Part shown: one piece after another, positions 31,613 through 34,028 of the stretch
How positions within the stretch are numbered: the stretch's first letter is position 1
How the letters are laid out: each line of letters opens with the position of its first letter
From: JAAZDN01 sp964440875
Lineage (GTDB): Bacteria; Bacillota_I; Bacilli_A; Erysipelotrichales; Erysipelotrichaceae
Reading direction: 5' to 3'
Assembly: GCA_964440875.1 (NCBI GenBank)
Contig: CAYTTS010000004.1
Span: 1-34,028 of the forward strand
Length of the DNA stretch: 34,028 nucleotides
Notes under the pieces: generated by a model
The model's input: the letters and a program-made list of their open reading frames with translations, nothing else
The model's database searches: none
Told to the model about the DNA's origin: nothing
Position numbers and translations under genes: made by a program

Positions 31613-32536
31613 ATGTATTATAACAATATAACGGAACTAATTGGTAAGACACCATTAGTAAAACTAAATAACTTAATGAAGAATGAAAATTTAAATGCGA
31701 ACTTATTTGCCAAGGTAGAATTTTTCAATCCAGGTGGAAGTATTAAAGATCGAATTGCTAATGCGATGATTAAAGAAGCTGAACTTTCAGGCAAATTAAA
31801 TCAAGATACAACTATTTATGAGCCAACAAGTGGAAACACAGGAATAGGAGCTGCCTTAGTAGGAGCTGCTAAAGGCTATAAGGTTGTAATTGTTATGCCA
31901 GATTCTGTAAGTGTTGAAAGAATTCAAATTGTAAAAGCCTATGGAGCAAAAGTAATTTTAACTGATAAGAAGTATGGAGTAAGAGGATCAATTGCGAAGG
32001 TTGAAGAGTTAATGAATGAAGATGAAAACTCAATCACACTTTCTCAATTTGAAAATAATGTAAATCCTAGCGAACATAATAAAAGCACTGCAATTGAGAT
32101 ATATGAAGATTTAGATTCGAAAGTGGATGTTGTTATTGCCGGAGTTGGAACAGGTGGAACAATTACTGGAGTTGGTCAATACTTAAAATCAAAGAATCCA
32201 AATATTGAAATTATTGCTGTTGAACCTGAAAAGTCACCAGTATTAAGTGGTAGAGAACATAGTCCACATAAAATACAAGGAATAGGGGCAGGATTTATCC
32301 CTAATGTTTTAGATACAAAGATATACGATCGAATAATTTTAGTAAGTGATGAAAAAGCAATGGCGAGTGCCAGACTATTAGCACAAAAGGAAGGGATATT
32401 CTGTGGAGTATCTTCAGGAGCGGCAATTGCGGCAGCATTAGAGGTTTCGATTGATCCAAAATATAAAGATAAGAATGTTGTTGTTATCTTACCGGATACA
32501 GGCGAAAGATATCTTTCAACTGAGGTTTATGCTTAA
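31613..32536 (+). CDS. cysK: Cysteine synthase A (O-acetylserine sulfhydrylase)
   Basis: CysK makes L-cysteine from O-acetylserine and sulfide with PLP. It has 307 residues. The PLP lysine is K45 (NPGGSIKDRIA), the substrate loop is TSGNTG at 72-77, and the phosphate-binding GTGGTITG lies in the second half. AAGAAGGT precedes the ATG. The 130-base divergent region upstream holds TACAAT at 31575-31580 as a possible -10, with no strong -35 and no regulator site I can name. The stop overlaps the cysE start (TAATG), so substrate supplier and user are coupled. Confidence 0.95.
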   Translation: MYYNNITELIGKTPLVKLNNLMKNENLNANLFAKVEFFNPGGSIKDRIANAMIKEAELSGKLNQDTTIYEPTSGNTGIGAALVGAAKGYKVVIVMPDSVSVERIQIVKAYGAKVILTDKKYGVRGSIAKVEELMNEDENSITLSQFENNVNPSEHNKSTAIEIYEDLDSKVDVVIAGVGTGGTITGVGQYLKSKNPNIEIIAVEPEKSPVLSGREHSPHKIQGIGAGFIPNVLDTKIYDRIILVSDEKAMASARLLAQKEGIFCGVSSGAAIAAALEVSIDPKYKDKNVVVILPDTGERYLSTEVYA

Positions 32537-33036
32537 TGTCATTCTTTGAAACTATAAAAGCATATCAAGAAAAAGACCCTTCAGCTAGATCAAAGTTTGA
32601 AGTACTATTATATCCAGGTTTTTGGGCAACAGGCTATTATCGTATTGCTCACAAACTTTATAGTGTCAAACTATATTTTTTAGCTAGACTAGTTAGTATG
32701 TTAGGAAGATTTTTTACAGGAGTAGAAATACACCCTGCAGCAAAAATTGGAAAAAGATTAGTTATTGATCATGGTATGGGAATTGTTATTGGTGGATCAG
32801 CAATAATCGGTGATGATGTACTCTTATATCATAATGTAACACTAGGTGCTACTGATATGGAAAGTGAAAGACGTCATCCGGAGTTAAAAAACAACGTTAC
32901 AGTAGGAGCAAACGCAATTTTACTAGGTAATATTACAGTTGGAAATAACGTCGTTATTGCCGCTGGAGCAACAGTCTTAGCTGATGTTGCAAGTGATACA
33001 ACAGTCGTAGGACTATATAAAGGAAAAAAGATTTAA
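32536..33036 (+). CDS. cysE: Serine O-acetyltransferase, short form
   Basis: CysE acetylates serine to O-acetylserine, the substrate of the CysK encoded just upstream. It has 166 residues, against about 217 in Bacillus. The left-handed beta-helix is present, with D78-H79 (IDHGMG) and H114 (RRHPEL) as expected catalytic residues. The N-terminal helical part is shortened, and the C-terminus stops directly after VVGLYKGKKI instead of continuing with a long tail. The last residue is isoleucine, which in enteric CysE inserts into the CysK active site to form the cysteine synthase complex. Loss of the longer tail may affect feedback by cysteine; this is inference. Confidence 0.92.
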   Translation: MSFFETIKAYQEKDPSARSKFEVLLYPGFWATGYYRIAHKLYSVKLYFLARLVSMLGRFFTGVEIHPAAKIGKRLVIDHGMGIVIGGSAIIGDDVLLYHNVTLGATDMESERRHPELKNNVTVGANAILLGNITVGNNVVIAAGATVLADVASDTTVVGLYKGKKI

Positions 33037-33053
33037 AAAATCAATCTTATTTA

Positions 33054-33082
33054 TTGACTTATAAGTATTATAAGCATATAAT
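33054..33082 (+). promoter_or_regulatory. Promoter of rplM-rpsI
   Basis: TTGACT (33054-33059), a 17-base spacer and perfect TATAAT (33077-33082) place the transcription start near 33089. Confidence 0.9.
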
Positions 33083-33088
33083 GATACA

Positions 33089-33144
33089 TGGCACTTTATG
33101 CCAATAGTAGCCCCGGAAACTACTTTTGGTTAGGAGGAAATTAT
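33089..33144 (+). ncRNA. Candidate L13 ribosomal-protein leader
   Basis: The leader from the predicted start to the rplM ATG forms two compact hairpins: TGGCA (33089-33093) / TGCCA (33099-33103), and AGTAG / CTACT (about 33106-33124) around a CCCCGG loop. The loop CCCC could pair with GGTTAGGAGG at the ribosome-binding site. Firmicutes are known to carry an L13 leader at this place. The assignment rests on position and pairing, not on a model search. Confidence 0.65.
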
Positions 33145-33576
33145 ATGCGCCAAACAACAATGGCAAAACCAAGTGAAATGAATGGTAAATGGTACGTTGT
33201 AGATGCAGAAGGACAAACATTAGGTCGTCTTGCAACTCAAGTAGCAACACTTTTAAAAGGTAAACATAAACCTATGTATACACCACACGTAGATTGTGGA
33301 GATTACGTAATCGTTATAAATGCAGAAAAAGCAGTGATCACAGGTGATCAAAGCGAGAAAAAATTCTACTATAATTACTCAGGGTACTTAGGAGGAATGC
33401 GTAAGCGTTCAACTCAAGTAATGAGAGAAAAATATCCAGTAGAATGGGTTGAGAGAGCTATTAAAGGAATGTTACCACACACGAGATTAGGAAATAAACA
33501 AAGAGGAAAACTATTTGTTTATACTGGTAATACACATCCACATACGGCACAAATGCCTGTGGAATACAAACTGTAG
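33145..33576 (+). CDS. rplM: 50S ribosomal protein L13
   Basis: L13 is an early assembly protein of the large subunit. From ATG 33145 the protein has 143 residues (MRQTTMAKPSEMNGKWYVVD), aligning with the usual N-terminus. Conserved stretches are GRLATQVATLLKGKHKP, DCGDYVIVINA and IKGMLPH. TTAGGAGG lies 8 bases before this ATG. An earlier in-frame ATG at 33088 falls on the predicted transcription start and would place the leader in the protein, so it is rejected. It forms the conserved rplM-rpsI pair. Confidence 0.97.
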   Translation: MRQTTMAKPSEMNGKWYVVDAEGQTLGRLATQVATLLKGKHKPMYTPHVDCGDYVIVINAEKAVITGDQSEKKFYYNYSGYLGGMRKRSTQVMREKYPVEWVERAIKGMLPHTRLGNKQRGKLFVYTGNTHPHTAQMPVEYKL

Positions 33577-33589
33577 AGGAGGAAAATAA

Positions 33590-33985
33590 ATGTCAACAAA
33601 TATTCAATACCAAGGTACTGGACGTAGAAAAACATCTGTTGCACGAGTTTATATGACTCCAGGTACAGGTGAAATTACTATCAACGGTAAAAGTTTAGAC
33701 GAATACTTACCATTAGATACTTTAAAAATGGTTGTTAGATCACCATTTGAAGTAACTGACACTAAAGATACATTTGACGTAAAAGTTAATGTAAACGGTG
33801 GAGGATACAATGGTCAAGCAGGAGCGATTAGACATGCTATTTCTAGAGCACTATTAGAAGTGACTGTAGATTACAGAGCATCATTAAAAGCTGCTGGATT
33901 CTTAACTAGAGACGCACGTAAAAAAGAACGTAAAAAATACGGACTTAAAGGCGCTCGTAAAGCACCACAATTCTCAAAACGTTAA
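33590..33985 (+). CDS. rpsI: 30S ribosomal protein S9
   Basis: S9 sits in the head of the 30S subunit, its C-terminal tail reaching the P-site tRNA. The 131 residues are full length: YQGTGRRKTSVARVYMTPG at the start, GGGYNGQAGAIRHAISRALL in the middle, and the basic tail KKYGLKGARKAPQFSKR with the terminal KR that contacts tRNA. AGAGGAGG precedes the ATG, 13 bases after rplM. Confidence 0.98.
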   Translation: MSTNIQYQGTGRRKTSVARVYMTPGTGEITINGKSLDEYLPLDTLKMVVRSPFEVTDTKDTFDVKVNVNGGGYNGQAGAIRHAISRALLEVTVDYRASLKAAGFLTRDARKKERKKYGLKGARKAPQFSKR

Positions 33986-34012
33986 TTTATACTTATCGTT
34001 ATCAATCAAAAA

Positions 34013-34028
34013 GCCCTTATCTATGGGC
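34013..34028 (+). terminator. Probable rpsI terminator, cut by the window edge
   Basis: GCCC (34013-34016) and GGGC (34025-34028) can form the core of a hairpin 27 bases after the rpsI stop, preceded by A's. The expected T run lies beyond the window. Confidence 0.55.

Noticed and set aside
33028..33048. Terminator after cysE (AAGATT/AATCTT)
   Set aside because: The stem has only six A/T-rich pairs, a nine-base loop and no proper T run, so it is not supported as a terminator.
33088..33144. Upstream in-frame start of rplM at 33088
   Set aside because: It coincides with the predicted transcription start and lies in a structured leader; L13 homologs begin at the equivalent of 33145.

Overview
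The window (about 34 kb, very AT-rich, standard genetic code with TGA used as a stop) looks like the chromosome of a low-GC Firmicute of the order Bacillales. Three gene blocks match the order known from Bacillus and Staphylococcus: pepV-(lipoprotein)-ytpR-murC-DUF948-(two helical proteins)-ccpA; tyrS followed by murJ/rsuA and a convergent rpsD; and ezrA-iscS(nifZ)-thiI. The reduced gene neighbourhoods and low GC suggest a small-genome lineage such as Gemella or a relative. That is an inference from gene order and composition, not a database result.

Layout. 1-2032: the 3' end of a membrane-protein gene, a frameshifted metallo-beta-lactamase-fold gene, and adhP, a zinc alcohol dehydrogenase with a Rex-type operator at its promoter. 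2047-3273 (minus): a DUF1576 membrane protein with an internal duplication. 3483-8795: pnp, pepF and pepV. 8826-11988: a lipoprotein, ytpR and a MurC with an unusual N-terminal extension of about 205 residues. 12099-14472: DUF948, two small helical proteins, and the catabolite regulator ccpA. 14481-18831: a tyrosine T-box, tyrS, a lipoprotein, a MurJ-type flippase and rsuA. 18895-19657 (minus): rpsD with a structured leader. 19761-25166: ezrA-iscS-thiI-ffh, tightly packed. 25199-25298: a 100-N assembly gap, followed by the end of an unidentified open frame. 25587-26909: pyrF-pyrE. 27006-30691: a SWIM/SNF2 helicase and a DUF2871 membrane protein. 30779-31482 (minus): a membrane-anchored SNase-type nuclease and tRNA-Leu(UAG). 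31613-33036: cysK-cysE. 33089-34028: an L13-type leader, rplM-rpsI and the start of their terminator.

The genes serve core functions. RNA turnover and translation are covered by pnp, tyrS, rsuA, thiI, rpsD, rplM, rpsI and ffh. Envelope assembly and division are covered by murC, murJ, ezrA and DUF948. Peptide use is covered by pepF and pepV, and pyrimidine and cysteine synthesis by pyrFE and cysKE. Redox and carbon control is represented by Rex and CcpA sites and by ccpA itself. Regulation visible in the DNA includes a T-box, two ribosomal-protein leaders, a Rex operator, a cre-like site, several consensus promoters and about a dozen intrinsic terminators. Some terminators share bases with the coding sequence and stop codon of the gene they end.

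I found no CRISPR array, insertion sequence, prophage or defence island. The most distinctive items are the MurC extension with its paired SP-x-x-G motifs, the duplicated DUF1576 protein with a triple TTGTRCA repeat upstream, the fused or shortened neighbourhoods around ffh and ytpR, and a short CysE ending in isoleucine.
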